A DNA stretch of 64,000 bases, from assembly GCA_034006985.1 (NCBI GenBank), contig JAVERT010000002.1:124001-188000 (forward strand), in the 5' to 3' direction. The position numbers and the translations under genes are program-made. Below, in pieces: positions 33,755 through 42,895 of this stretch (within the stretch, counting starts at the first letter, position 1; each line of letters opens with the position of its first letter). The notes under the pieces were generated by a model, which was not told where the DNA came from, did no database searches, and was given only the letters and a program-made list of their open reading frames with translations. This DNA is from Gudongella sp034006985. GTDB lineage: Bacteria; Bacillota; Clostridia; Tissierellales; Tissierellaceae.

Positions 33755-35824
33755 GTGCCAAGAAAAGTATCACTTGAGAAAACTAGAAATATCGGCATAA
33801 TGGCTCATATTGATGCAGGAAAAACAACCACAACAGAAAGAATTTTATTTTATACAGGTAAAATACACAAAGTAGGCGAGACCCATGAAGGTGGAGCCCA
33901 AATGGACTGGATGGAGCAAGAGCAAGAAAGAGGTATTACAATAACCTCTGCTGCTACTACTGCTATGTGGGATGATCATAGAATTAATATAATAGACACT
34001 CCAGGACATGTTGATTTCACCGTAGAGGTAGAAAGATCACTTCGTGTCCTTGATGGAGCAGTTGCGTTATTCTGTGCTAAAGGTGGAGTAGAGCCTCAAT
34101 CTGAGACTGTTTGGAGACAAGCTGATAAGTATCATGTACCAAGAATGGCTTTTGTTAATAAAATGGATATACTTGGAGCCGATTACTATCGTGGAATTAG
34201 TATGATGAAGGATAGATTAAAAGCTAATCCTGTTCCCATACAATTACCTATAGGTAAAGAAGATTATTTTCTAGGGATGGTTGACCTTGTTGAAATGAAT
34301 GCTAGAATTTATAAAGATGAACTAGGCCAAGAAATAGAGATAACTGATATACCCGAAGATATGATGGATTTAGCTTTAGAGTATAGAGAAAAATTGATTG
34401 AATCTATTTCTGAACAAGATGAAAATTTAATGTTGAAATATCTTGAAGGTGAAGAATTAACTCTTGAAGAAATAAAAGCTGGAATAAGAAAAGCAACTAT
34501 TGCTGTAAAAATTACACCTGTTTTATGCGGAACAGCATATAAAAATAAAGGCGTTCAAACTTTACTAGATGCAGTAATTGATTATCTTCCATCACCTTTG
34601 GACGTACCTTCAATAGCTGGTATAGATCCAGATACAGAAGAGGTAGAACTAAGACATGCAGATGATAGTGAACCATTTTCTGCTTTAGCGTTTAAAATAG
34701 TTACAGACCCTTTTGTAGGAAAATTATGTTATTTTAGAGTATACTCAGGAAGTTTAAAAGCTGGTAGTTATGTATATAATTCATCAAAAGGGAAAAGAGA
34801 AAGAATCGGTCGAATCCTTTTAATGCATGCAAATAAAAGAGAAGAAGTTGAAGAAGTATTTTCTGGAGATATTGCTGCAGCGGTAGGATTTAAAGACACT
34901 TCAACAGGAGACACTTTATGTGACGATTCTGATCAAATAATTTTAGAAAAAATGGAATTCCCAGAGCCGGTTATTCACGTAGCTATTGAGCCGAAGACAA
35001 AAGCAAGTCAAGAAAAAATGTCAATTGCTTTGTCGAAATTGGCTGAAGAAGATCCAACTTTTAGGACTTACACTGATCCAGACACTGGACAGACAATAAT
35101 TGCAGGAATGGGCGAATTGCACCTTGAGATTATCGTAGATAGACTCTTAAGAGAGTTTAAGGTTGAAGCTAATGTTGGTAATCCGCAGGTTGCTTATAAA
35201 GAGTCAATTTCTACTTCCGCGCAAGCTGAAGGAAAATACGTAAAACAGTCTGGTGGTAAAGGACAATATGGACATGTTAAATTGAAGATTGATCCTCAAG
35301 AGCCAGGAAAAGGATATGAATTCGTAAATGCAATAGTTGGTGGATCAGTTCCTAGAGAATATATAAATGCAATTAATGGTGGAATTATTGAAGCGCTTCA
35401 ATCAGGTATTCTTGGAGGATACCCTGTATTAGATGTAAAGGTAACTCTTTATGATGGTTCTTATCATGATGTCGATTCAAATGAGATGGCATTCAAGATT
35501 GCAGGTTCCATGGGCGTAAGAGAAGCTATAAGAAAAGCAGGACCAAGGTTATTGGAACCAATGATGAAAGTTGAGGTAACAGTACCTGAAGAGTATATGG
35601 GTGATGTTATTGGGGATATTAACTCTAGACGGGGAAAAATAGAAGGCATGGAACTTTTGAGTGGAGCGCAAATTATCAGATCATTTGTACCTCTTGGAGA
35701 AATGTTTGGATATGCGACAGATTTAAGATCTAATACTCAAGGTAGAGGGCTTTATTCAATGCAATTCGATCATTATGAACCAGTGCCAAATAGTATTTCT
35801 GAAAAAGTATTAGGAAATAAATAA
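33755..35824 (+). CDS. fusA: elongation factor G
   Basis: The 689-residue translocase GTPase has AHIDAGKTTTTER (G1), RGITITSAATT (G2), DTPGHVDFT (G3) and NKMD (G4). Domains II-V follow, including GMGELHLEIIVDRL. The start is GTG after TAAGGAGGAAAAATT. It sits between rpsG and tuf copy 2 in the str operon. Confidence 0.98.
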   Translation: MPRKVSLEKTRNIGIMAHIDAGKTTTTERILFYTGKIHKVGETHEGGAQMDWMEQEQERGITITSAATTAMWDDHRINIIDTPGHVDFTVEVERSLRVLDGAVALFCAKGGVEPQSETVWRQADKYHVPRMAFVNKMDILGADYYRGISMMKDRLKANPVPIQLPIGKEDYFLGMVDLVEMNARIYKDELGQEIEITDIPEDMMDLALEYREKLIESISEQDENLMLKYLEGEELTLEEIKAGIRKATIAVKITPVLCGTAYKNKGVQTLLDAVIDYLPSPLDVPSIAGIDPDTEEVELRHADDSEPFSALAFKIVTDPFVGKLCYFRVYSGSLKAGSYVYNSSKGKRERIGRILLMHANKREEVEEVFSGDIAAAVGFKDTSTGDTLCDDSDQIILEKMEFPEPVIHVAIEPKTKASQEKMSIALSKLAEEDPTFRTYTDPDTGQTIIAGMGELHLEIIVDRLLREFKVEANVGNPQVAYKESISTSAQAEGKYVKQSGGKGQYGHVKLKIDPQEPGKGYEFVNAIVGGSVPREYINAINGGIIEALQSGILGGYPVLDVKVTLYDGSYHDVDSNEMAFKIAGSMGVREAIRKAGPRLLEPMMKVEVTVPEEYMGDVIGDINSRRGKIEGMELLSGAQIIRSFVPLGEMFGYATDLRSNTQGRGLYSMQFDHYEPVPNSISEKVLGNK

Positions 35825-35835
35825 TTGTTTTTAAG

Positions 35836-37073
35836 GGAGGAATAAAAAATGGGTAAGCAAAAATTTGAAAGAACAAAACCACACGTTAATGTTGGAACAA
35901 TAGGACACGTAGACCACGGTAAAACTACATTAACAGCAGCAATAACACTTGTATTAAACAAGAAATTTGGAACAGGCGAGTTTATAGACTACGCACATAT
36001 TGACAAGGCACCAGAAGAGAGAGAAAGAGGAATAACAATTTCAACATCTCACGTAGAGTACGAAACAGCAAATAGACACTACGCACATGTAGACTGCCCA
36101 GGCCATGCTGACTATGTAAAAAACATGATTACAGGAGCAGCACAAATGGATGGAGCGATTTTAGTAGTATCAGCAGCAGATGGTCCAATGCCACAAACAA
36201 GAGAACATATACTATTATCAAGGCAAGTAGGAGTACCAAAAATAGTAGTATTCTTAAATAAAGAAGACCAAGTAGATGATCCAGAACTAATAGAGCTAGT
36301 AGAGATGGAAGTAAGAGAACTATTAAGCGAATATGATTTCGATGGAGACAATACACCAATAGTAGTAGGATCAGCATTAAAAGCTCTAGAAGAGCCAGAA
36401 GGCCCATGGGCAGATAAAATAATGGCACTAATGGATGCAGTAGATGAGTACATTCCAAAACCAGAAAGAGAAATCGACAAACCATTCTTAATGCCAGTAG
36501 AGGATGTATTCTCAATTACAGGAAGAGGAACAGTAGCAACAGGAAGAGTAGAACGAGGAGTAGTAAAAACAGGAGACAACGTACAAATAGTAGGACTTAC
36601 AGAAGAACCAAGAACAGTAGTAGTAACAGGAGTAGAAATGTTCAAGAAATTGCTAGATGAAGCACAAGCAGGAGATAACATCGGAGTACTATTAAGAGGA
36701 GTACAAAGAGACGATATCCAAAGAGGTCAAGTACTAGCAAAACCAGGAAGTATAAAACCACATACAAAATTCGAGTCAGAAGTATTTGTACTAAGTAAAG
36801 AAGAGGGTGGAAGACATACGCCATTCTTTAATGGATACAGACCACAATTCTACTTTAGAACAACAGATGTAACAGGAGATATCCAGTTAGAAGAAGGAGT
36901 AGAAATGGTAATGCCAGGAGACAACGCAAGATTTACAATTGAGCTAATCACACCAATAGCAATGGATGAAGGATTAAGATTTGCTATAAGAGAAGGTGGA
37001 AGAACAGTAGGAGCTGGCGTTGTAACTAAAGTTTCTGAGTAAAATATAGATATATATTAAAAAAATAAAAGAC
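35836..37073 (+). repeat. long direct repeat, tuf copy 2
   Basis: Partner of 19924-21162. The shared block begins in the ribosome site and ends in a TAAAAGAC tail after a poly-A run one base shorter than in copy 1. Flanking DNA is unrelated on both sides. Confidence 0.9.
35849..37042 (+). CDS. tuf: elongation factor Tu (copy 2, str operon)
   Basis: The 397-residue protein is identical to the product of the gene at 19937, with all GTPase motifs (GHVDHGKT, DCPGH, NKED). It is 24 bases after fusA, the ancestral str-operon position. Synonymous sites also match copy 1, which points to recent gene conversion. Confidence 0.98.
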   Translation: MGKQKFERTKPHVNVGTIGHVDHGKTTLTAAITLVLNKKFGTGEFIDYAHIDKAPEERERGITISTSHVEYETANRHYAHVDCPGHADYVKNMITGAAQMDGAILVVSAADGPMPQTREHILLSRQVGVPKIVVFLNKEDQVDDPELIELVEMEVRELLSEYDFDGDNTPIVVGSALKALEEPEGPWADKIMALMDAVDEYIPKPEREIDKPFLMPVEDVFSITGRGTVATGRVERGVVKTGDNVQIVGLTEEPRTVVVTGVEMFKKLLDEAQAGDNIGVLLRGVQRDDIQRGQVLAKPGSIKPHTKFESEVFVLSKEEGGRHTPFFNGYRPQFYFRTTDVTGDIQLEEGVEMVMPGDNARFTIELITPIAMDEGLRFAIREGGRTVGAGVVTKVSE

Positions 37074-37088
37074 ATAAAGAACTACACC

Positions 37089-37114
37089 AAAAGAAGGAGA
37101 ATTCTCCTTCTTTT
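37089..37114 (+). terminator. terminator of the str operon
   Basis: AAAAGAAGGAGA-AT-TCTCCTTCTTTT is an almost loop-free perfect palindrome ending in four Ts. It follows the tuf repeat directly. The loop opens to four bases in a folded RNA. Confidence 0.8.
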
Positions 37115-37173
37115 AGTGTCTATATAAAACATAATTTTATAATAAAAAAAAGCATAGAAATACAATAAAAAGC

Positions 37174-37207
37174 TTGTATTCTAGACGAATTTATTATAAA
37201 CTATAGT
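37174..37207 (+). promoter_or_regulatory. weak candidate promoter of the S10 operon
   Basis: TTGTAT at 37174-37179 is followed by TATAAA at 37195-37200 (15-base spacer), with TATAGT at 37202 as an alternative -10. A promoter is expected between the str terminator and rpsJ, but no consensus pair stands out. Confidence 0.4.
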
Positions 37208-37276
37208 AGTGTTTAAAATTATGACATTGCGATGATGCAAAAGGTTGCTGATTTATCAGGTAATTTTTGCTGAGAA

Positions 37277-37384
37277 TGTCCGGTTTAAAATCGGGCGACT
37301 AAGATGCTTATTCTTTAAAAAAATAGAATACACCCGGAAGAGTGTATCGGCATCTCTAGTTGCATGTATGATGTTAGCATGCGA
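37277..37384 (+). promoter_or_regulatory. structured 5' leader of the S10 operon
   Basis: The gene-free stretch 37043-37402 contains a run of hairpins before rpsJ. These are a 9-bp stem with wobbles (37277-37285/37289-37297) and a closing stem AGATGC/GCATCT (37302-37307/37350-37355). The closing stem encloses TATTCT/AGAATA (37309-37314/37325-37330) and ACAC/GTGT (37330-37333/37342-37345). A final stem TTGCATG/CATGCGA (37360-37366/37378-37384) ends just before the AAGGAGG site. The layout suggests ribosomal-protein autoregulation. The ligand is not known. Confidence 0.6.
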
Positions 37385-37402
37385 TAGAAGGAGGGAAATT
37401 AA

Positions 37403-37714
37403 ATGGCAAATAAGCAAAAGATTAGAATTAGGTTAAAAGCTTACGATCATGAATTATTAGATTCTTCAGCTCAAAGAATTGTTGAAACAGCAAAAAGAAC
37501 AGGCGCTGATGTATCTGGACCAGTACCATTACCAACAGAAAAAGAGATTATTACAATTTTAAGAGCTGTTCATAAGTACAAGGATTCTAGAGAGCAATTT
37601 GAGCAAAGAACTCACAAGAGATTAATAGACATATTAAACCCTAATCAAAAAACTGTAGATTCACTTATGAAGTTAAATTTACCTGCAGGAGTAGATATAG
37701 AAATAAAACTATAA
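37403..37714 (+). CDS. rpsJ: 30S ribosomal protein S10
   Basis: The 103-residue product has IRIRLKAYDHELLDSSAQRI and the conserved GPVPLPTEK loop. It is the first gene of the S10 operon, after a GAAGGAGGG ribosome site, and is also known as NusE in antitermination. Confidence 0.98.
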   Translation: MANKQKIRIRLKAYDHELLDSSAQRIVETAKRTGADVSGPVPLPTEKEIITILRAVHKYKDSREQFEQRTHKRLIDILNPNQKTVDSLMKLNLPAGVDIEIKL

Positions 37715-37765
37715 TAATTTATATGATTGCAAAATGCAATCCACTATAAAGTCGGAGGTGTAACA

Positions 37766-38395
37766 ATGAAGAATATGATGGGTAGAAAAGTAGGCATGAC
37801 TCAAATTTTTACTGAAGATGGAACAGTTATTCCTGTTTCAGTTGTTCAGGCGGGACCTCTTTTCGTAGTACAAAAGAAAACTATCGAAAATGACGGTTAC
37901 AGTGCAGTTCAAGTTGGATTCGGAGATGTTAAGGAAAGAAGAGTTATTAAGCCTAAAAAAGGTCATTTTGACAAAGCAGGTGTTGTATACACTAAGTTCT
38001 TGAAAGAATTCTTAGTAGAGAATGTAGATGATTATGAGATAGGACAAGAAATTAAAGTTGATGTCTTTGCTGAAGGAGACAAGGTAGATGTTACTGGTAC
38101 ATCTAAAGGTAAAGGAACACAGGGCGTAATAAAAAGACATGGTTTTGCTAGAGGTAGAGAAACTCATGGTTCTAAGTTCCATAGGATGCCAGGTGGTTTG
38201 TCAGCTGGTACTTATCCAGGAAGAGTTTTTAAAAATCATAAAATGATGGGTAGAATGGGTAATGAAAAAGTTACTACTCAAAACCTTGAGGTAGTAAAAG
38301 TAGATGTAGATAAGAATCTTATTCTTATTAAAGGTGCGATACCAGGACCTAAAAAAGGACTTATCATTATAAAAGCAACAGTTAAAAAGCAATAA
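37766..38395 (+). CDS. rplC: 50S ribosomal protein L3
   Basis: The 209-residue product starts MKNMMGRKVGMTQIF, with GGAGG 7-8 bases upstream. The in-frame extension to 37727 lacks a ribosome site. GVIKRHGFARGRETHGSKFHR reaches the peptidyl-transferase centre. Order rpsJ-rplC-rplD is standard. Confidence 0.97.
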   Translation: MKNMMGRKVGMTQIFTEDGTVIPVSVVQAGPLFVVQKKTIENDGYSAVQVGFGDVKERRVIKPKKGHFDKAGVVYTKFLKEFLVENVDDYEIGQEIKVDVFAEGDKVDVTGTSKGKGTQGVIKRHGFARGRETHGSKFHRMPGGLSAGTYPGRVFKNHKMMGRMGNEKVTTQNLEVVKVDVDKNLILIKGAIPGPKKGLIIIKATVKKQ

Positions 38396-38419
38396 TCCAC
38401 GCGGAAAGGAGGATGCAAA

Positions 38420-39043
38420 ATGCCTAAAGTTAATGTGTATAATATGCAAGGTGAAGTCGTAGAAGAAATGGAATTGAATGATACCATTTTCGGAATTGAA
38501 ATAAATGAACATGCGGTTTATGAAGTAGTTAAAAATCAACTTGCTAATAAGAGACAAGGAACTCAATCTGCTAAAACAAGAGCAGAGGTAAGAGGTGGAG
38601 GACGAAAGCCTTGGAGACAAAAAGGAACTGGTCGTGCTAGACAAGGTTCTACAAGGTCACCACAATGGAAAGGTGGCGGAGTTGTATTCGCACCAAAACC
38701 AAGAGACTATAGTTACAGTGTTCCTAAAAAAGTAAAAAGATTAGCACTTAAATCAGCTTTAACAGCAAAGGTAAATGACAATGAAATAATTATAGTTGAT
38801 GAATTTAAACTAGCTGCACCTAAGACAAAAGAAATGAAAAAAATACTTTCAAATCTTAATGCGGATAGAAAAGCGCTTATTGTAACAGATGTAAAAAATG
38901 TAGATGTAATAAGATCTGCAAATAATATGCCTTATATAGCAACAACAATTGTTAATACATTGAATGTATATGATATCTTAAAGTATAATTCATTTATTAT
39001 AACGAAAGAAGCTGTTAAAAAAGTGGAGGAGGTGTATATATAA
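38420..39043 (+). CDS. rplD: 50S ribosomal protein L4
   Basis: The 207-residue product has the RGGGRKPWRQKGTGRARQGS exit-tunnel loop followed by RSPQWKGGG. In other bacteria, L4 also regulates the S10 operon. The stop overlaps the rplW ATG by one base (TAATG). Confidence 0.97.
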   Translation: MPKVNVYNMQGEVVEEMELNDTIFGIEINEHAVYEVVKNQLANKRQGTQSAKTRAEVRGGGRKPWRQKGTGRARQGSTRSPQWKGGGVVFAPKPRDYSYSVPKKVKRLALKSALTAKVNDNEIIIVDEFKLAAPKTKEMKKILSNLNADRKALIVTDVKNVDVIRSANNMPYIATTIVNTLNVYDILKYNSFIITKEAVKKVEEVYI

Positions 39044-39336
39044 TGCGTAATCCACACGATATAATTATAAAACCAATAATCACGGAAAAAAGCATGGATG
39101 ATATGACATTTGGAAAATACACATTTGCCGTTGATAAAAGAGTTAACAAATCCGAAGTTAAAAAAGCTGTTGAAACTATCTTTGGTGTAAAGGTAGCGAA
39201 AGTAAACACTATGAATATGCTTGGGAAAATGAAGAAACAAGGTTTGCACAGTGGTCGTAGACCAAGCTGGAAAAAAGCTATTGTTAAATTAACAGATGAC
39301 TCCAAGAAGATTGAATTCTTCGAAGGAATGGAATAA
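39043..39336 (+). CDS. rplW: 50S ribosomal protein L23
   Basis: The 97-residue product has IIKPIITEKSMDDM and YTFAVDKRVNKSEVKKAVE, the L23 signature. It forms the docking site for trigger factor and SRP at the tunnel exit. It is translationally coupled to rplD. Confidence 0.97.
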   Translation: MRNPHDIIIKPIITEKSMDDMTFGKYTFAVDKRVNKSEVKKAVETIFGVKVAKVNTMNMLGKMKKQGLHSGRRPSWKKAIVKLTDDSKKIEFFEGME

Positions 39337-39363
39337 TTAGGTAGATAAAAGGAGGGAAAACCA

Positions 39364-40194
39364 ATGGGTATAAGGAAATACAAACCTACTTCCCCTGCTA
39401 GAAGACAAATGACTGTTTCAACTTTTGAAGAAATCACTAAAACGGAGCCAGAAAAATCATTAGTGGTTAGTTTAAATAAGAGCAGTGGTAGAAACTCACA
39501 GGGTAGAATAACAATTCGTCACAGAGGCGGCGGAGCGAAAAAGAAGTACAGAATAATTGATTTTAAAAGAAATAAGGATGGCATACCTGGAAAGGTTGCT
39601 GCAATAGAGTATGATCCAAATAGAACTGCAAACATAGCATTGATTTTCTATGCTGACGGTGAAAAAAGATATATTATTGCACCTTATAAAATGAAAGTTG
39701 GCGATATGATTGAGTCTGGAGAAAATGCAGATATTAAAATCGGTAATGCGCTTAAATTAAAAGATATGCCAGTAGGTACAACTGTACACAATGTAGAATT
39801 AAAGCCAGGAAAAGGCGCGCAATTAGTTCGTTCAGCTGGTGCAGAAGCACAATTAATGGCAAAAGAAGGAAAATATGCACAACTTAAATTGCCATCAGGT
39901 GAATTTAGATTAGTTTCAATTGATTGTAGAGCTACTATTGGGCAAGTAGGAAATATTGACCATGAGCTTATTACAATTGGTAAAGCTGGAAAATCAAGAC
40001 ATATGGGAATTAGACCAACAGTTAGAGGTAGTGCAATGAACCCAGTAGACCATCCACACGGTGGTGGAGAAGGTAGAGCTCCTATTGGAATGCCAGCACC
40101 ATCTACTCCATGGGGTAAACCAGCTCTTGGATATAAGACTAGAAAGAAAAATAAGAAATCAAATAGATTTATTGTAAGAGGCAGAACAAAATAG
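39364..40194 (+). CDS. rplB: 50S ribosomal protein L2
   Basis: The 276-residue product has GRITIRHRGGGAKKKYR near the N-terminus. The C-terminal VRGSAMNPVDHPHGGGEGRA contains the conserved histidine region near the peptidyl-transferase centre. Confidence 0.98.
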   Translation: MGIRKYKPTSPARRQMTVSTFEEITKTEPEKSLVVSLNKSSGRNSQGRITIRHRGGGAKKKYRIIDFKRNKDGIPGKVAAIEYDPNRTANIALIFYADGEKRYIIAPYKMKVGDMIESGENADIKIGNALKLKDMPVGTTVHNVELKPGKGAQLVRSAGAEAQLMAKEGKYAQLKLPSGEFRLVSIDCRATIGQVGNIDHELITIGKAGKSRHMGIRPTVRGSAMNPVDHPHGGGEGRAPIGMPAPSTPWGKPALGYKTRKKNKKSNRFIVRGRTK

Positions 40195-40218
40195 TTGCTT
40201 AAAAGGAGGAAATAAATT

Positions 40219-40506
40219 ATGGGTAGATCCCTTAAAAAAGGACCATTTATTGATGATCATCTACTTAAAAAGGTAGAAGAATTAAATAAAACAAATGATA
40301 AAAAAGTCATAAAAACCTGGTCACGTCGTTCAACTATTTTCCCTGAAATGGTAGGGCATACTATTGCTGTTCATGACGGTAGGAAACATGTGCCGGTATA
40401 TTGTACAGAAGATATGGTTGGCCATAAATTGGGAGAATTTGTATTAACCAGAACTTTTAGAAGTCATGTTAACAAAAGCGAAAAGTCATCTGCTGTAAGA
40501 AAGTAA
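40219..40506 (+). CDS. rpsS: 30S ribosomal protein S19
   Basis: The 95-residue product has MGRSLKKGPFIDDHLLKK, WSRRSTIFPEM and GHKLGEFVLTRTF. Head of the small subunit, paired with S13. Confidence 0.98.
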   Translation: MGRSLKKGPFIDDHLLKKVEELNKTNDKKVIKTWSRRSTIFPEMVGHTIAVHDGRKHVPVYCTEDMVGHKLGEFVLTRTFRSHVNKSEKSSAVRK

Positions 40507-40525
40507 AATGAGGGAGGTAAGAATC

Positions 40526-40861
40526 ATGGAAGCTAATGCTATAGCTAAATACGTTAGGATTTCACCACTAAAAGTAAATTTCATATGTGCTGAAATCAGA
40601 GGCAAGCAAGTAGATGAGGCTCTTTCACTTTTAAAATTTACACCAAAAAAAGGTGCTAAAGCGCTAGAGAAAGTCTTAAATTCTGCAGTTGCAAATGCTG
40701 AAAATAACTTTAATCTTGATAGAGAGAATCTTTATGTATCAGAAGCTTATGCTAATGAAGGCCCAAGGATGAAGAGATTCAGACCAAAGGCAAGAGGAAT
40801 GGCATATCCGATAATTAAAAGAAGTAGTCATATCGGAATTGTTGTTAAAGAACGCGAGTAA
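40526..40861 (+). CDS. rplV: 50S ribosomal protein L22
   Basis: The 111-residue product has the KYVRISPLKVNFICAEIRG N-terminus and the PRMKRFRPKARGMAYPI tunnel hairpin. ATG 40526 follows GGGAGG. The in-frame ATG at 40508 precedes the ribosome site and is not used. Confidence 0.96.
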   Translation: MEANAIAKYVRISPLKVNFICAEIRGKQVDEALSLLKFTPKKGAKALEKVLNSAVANAENNFNLDRENLYVSEAYANEGPRMKRFRPKARGMAYPIIKRSSHIGIVVKERE

Positions 40862-40878
40862 AAAAGGAGGGATAGTTA

Positions 40879-41553
40879 ATGGGTCAAAAAGTTAACCCAC
40901 ATGGCCTTAGGGTAGGTGTAATTAAAGATTGGGATTCAAAATGGTATGCCGATAAAAAGACTTTTGGTGATTTATTAGTAGAAGATTTTAGAATTCGTGA
41001 GTTTATAAAGAAAAAATTATTTATATCTGGAATTTCTAAAGTTGAAATAGAAAGAGCTGCTAGTAAAATTAAAGTATCAGTTTTTACTGCAAAACCTGGG
41101 ATGGTAATAGGTAGAGGCGGATCAGGAGTTGAAGAATTACGACTTGACATTGAAAAACTAACTAAAAAAAGTGTTGTTATAAATGTTGAAGAAATTAAAA
41201 TGGTTGAGCTTGATGCACAATTAGTAGCTGAAAATATAGCATCTCAACTTGAGAGAAGAGTTACATTCAGAAGAGCTATGAAACAAGCACTTCAAAGAAC
41301 TATGAGATTCGGAGCAAAAGGTATTAAAACACAAGTTGCAGGAAGACTTGGTGGAGCAGATATGGCTAGAACTGAAGGTTATAGCGAAGGAACTATTCCA
41401 CTACAAACATTAAGAGCTGACATTGACTATGGTTTTGCAGAAGCAAATACAACTTATGGAAAGCTAGGAGTTAAAGTTTGGATTTATAAAGGAGAAGTAC
41501 TTCCTACAAAAAAAGTAGATTATAGGAAAAATGAGGAAGCACAAGCAAAATAG
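40879..41553 (+). CDS. rpsC: 30S ribosomal protein S3
   Basis: The 224-residue product has MGQKVNPHGLRVG, a KH domain with GMVIGRGGSGVEELR, and GRLGGADMARTEGYSEGTIP. It is part of the mRNA entry helicase centre. Confidence 0.98.
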   Translation: MGQKVNPHGLRVGVIKDWDSKWYADKKTFGDLLVEDFRIREFIKKKLFISGISKVEIERAASKIKVSVFTAKPGMVIGRGGSGVEELRLDIEKLTKKSVVINVEEIKMVELDAQLVAENIASQLERRVTFRRAMKQALQRTMRFGAKGIKTQVAGRLGGADMARTEGYSEGTIPLQTLRADIDYGFAEANTTYGKLGVKVWIYKGEVLPTKKVDYRKNEEAQAK

Positions 41554-41582
41554 ATTATGTCGTAGGAAGGAGGAATATTAAT

Positions 41583-42026
41583 ATGTTAATGCCTAAAAGA
41601 GTAAAATACCGTAGAGTTCATAGAGGTAGAATGAAGGGAAAAGCACTTCGTGGTAATACTATTACTTATGGAGAGTACGGATTACAAGCTTTAGAACCAA
41701 TTTGGATGACATCAAACCAGATAGAGTCTGCCAGAAGAGCTATGACTAGATATGTAAAAAGAGGCGGAAATATCTGGATTAAAGTATTCCCTGATAAGCC
41801 AGTTACTAAAAAACCAGCTGAAACTCGTATGGGTTCAGGTAAAGGGTCACCGGAATATTGGGTAGCAGTTGTAAAACCAGGCAGAGTAATATTTGAAATG
41901 GGTGGTGTATCAGAAGAAGATGCTAGAGAAGCGATGAGACTAGCTGCACACAAACTACCTATTAAAACAAAATTTATAAAAAGAGAAGAAACGCAAGATA
42001 AGGGTGGTGAAGCTAATGAAAGCTAA
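41583..42026 (+). CDS. rplP: 50S ribosomal protein L16
   Basis: The 147-residue product has MPKRVKYRRVHRGRMKGKA and the RMGSGKGSPEYWVAVVKPGR loop near the A site. ATG 41583 has better spacing (9) to AAGGAGG than ATG 41589. The end overlaps rpmC by 11 bases. Confidence 0.97.
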   Translation: MLMPKRVKYRRVHRGRMKGKALRGNTITYGEYGLQALEPIWMTSNQIESARRAMTRYVKRGGNIWIKVFPDKPVTKKPAETRMGSGKGSPEYWVAVVKPGRVIFEMGGVSEEDAREAMRLAAHKLPIKTKFIKREETQDKGGEANES

Positions 42027-42222
42027 AGAAATTCGCCAAATGTCAGAGCAAGAATTGAATAGCAAATTATTAGATCTTAAATCAGAACTTTTTAACTTGA
42101 GATTTCAATTGGCTACAGGTCAATTAGATAACCCTTTAAAGATAAGTTCAGTAAGAAAAAGTATTGCACGCGTAAAAACAATTGCACGAGAAAGAGAATT
42201 ATCTATAAGGAAGGAGGTTTAA
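42016..42222 (+). CDS. rpmC: 50S ribosomal protein L29
   Basis: The 68-residue helical protein has MKAKEIRQMSEQELNSKLLD and FNLRFQLATGQL. ATG 42016 lies 8 bases after AGGGTGG. The GTG at 42004 is inside that site. Confidence 0.95.
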   Translation: MKAKEIRQMSEQELNSKLLDLKSELFNLRFQLATGQLDNPLKISSVRKSIARVKTIARERELSIRKEV

Positions 42223-42228
42223 TCCCTA

Positions 42229-42483
42229 ATGGAAAGAGGAAATCGTAAAGTAAGAACAGGTATTGTCGTAAGTGACAAGATGGATAAAACTGTTGTTGTT
42301 TCAATTGAAACTTTTATCACTCATCCACTTTACAAAAAACAATCAAAAAGAACTACGAAATTTAAAGCTCATGACGAAAATAATGAATGCGGCATAGGTG
42401 ATAAAGTTCAAATTATGGAGACTAGACCACTTAGTAAAGATAAAAGATGGAGAATTACCGGAATTTTAGAAAAAGCAAAATAG
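42229..42483 (+). CDS. rpsQ: 30S ribosomal protein S17
   Basis: The 84-residue OB-fold protein has GIVVSDKMDKTVVV and ETRPLSKDKRWRI. It is in the usual rpmC-rpsQ-rplN order. Confidence 0.97.
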   Translation: MERGNRKVRTGIVVSDKMDKTVVVSIETFITHPLYKKQSKRTTKFKAHDENNECGIGDKVQIMETRPLSKDKRWRITGILEKAK

Positions 42484-42511
42484 AGCTAGAGGCGAAGGGA
42501 GGTATTCTAAC

Positions 42512-42880
42512 ATGATTCAAACTGAGAGTCGCATGAGAGTAGCTGATAATTCAGGAGCAAAAGAAGTATTAGTAATCAGAGTGCTTGGAGGTACAAATAA
42601 ACAGTACGCCGCTGTTGGAGATGTAGTTGTATGTACGGTCAAAAGTGCAACACCTGGCGGGGTTGTAAAAAAAGGACAAGTTGTTAAAGCAGTTGTTGTA
42701 AGAACTAAAGCAGGCGTTAGAAGACAAGATGGTTCATATATCAAATTTGACGATAATGCAGCTGTTATTATAAAAGACGATAAAAATCCAGTAGGTACTC
42801 GTATTTTTGGGCCAGTAACTAGGGAACTAAGAAGTGGTAACTATATGAAGATTATATCCTTAGCACCGGAAGTACTATAG
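42512..42880 (+). CDS. rplN: 50S ribosomal protein L14
   Basis: The 122-residue product has MIQTESRMRVADNSGAKEV and the GTRIFGPVTRELR segment near the C-terminus. First gene of the classical spc part. Confidence 0.98.
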   Translation: MIQTESRMRVADNSGAKEVLVIRVLGGTNKQYAAVGDVVVCTVKSATPGGVVKKGQVVKAVVVRTKAGVRRQDGSYIKFDDNAAVIIKDDKNPVGTRIFGPVTRELRSGNYMKIISLAPEVL

Positions 42881-42895
42881 GAGGAGGTGTAGAGT

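Noticed and set aside
33585..33800. 71-codon frame overlapping the end of rpsG and the start of fusA
   Set aside because: It is out of frame with two certain genes and has no ribosome site; a shadow.
37245..37436. 63-codon open frame across the S10 leader
   Set aside because: It overlaps the structured leader and the rpsJ start, has no ribosome site and no protein-like composition.
38932..39437. Reverse-strand frames of 105 and 140 codons over rplW/rplB
   Set aside because: They are antisense to conserved ribosomal genes and hydrophobic only because of the AT-rich complement.
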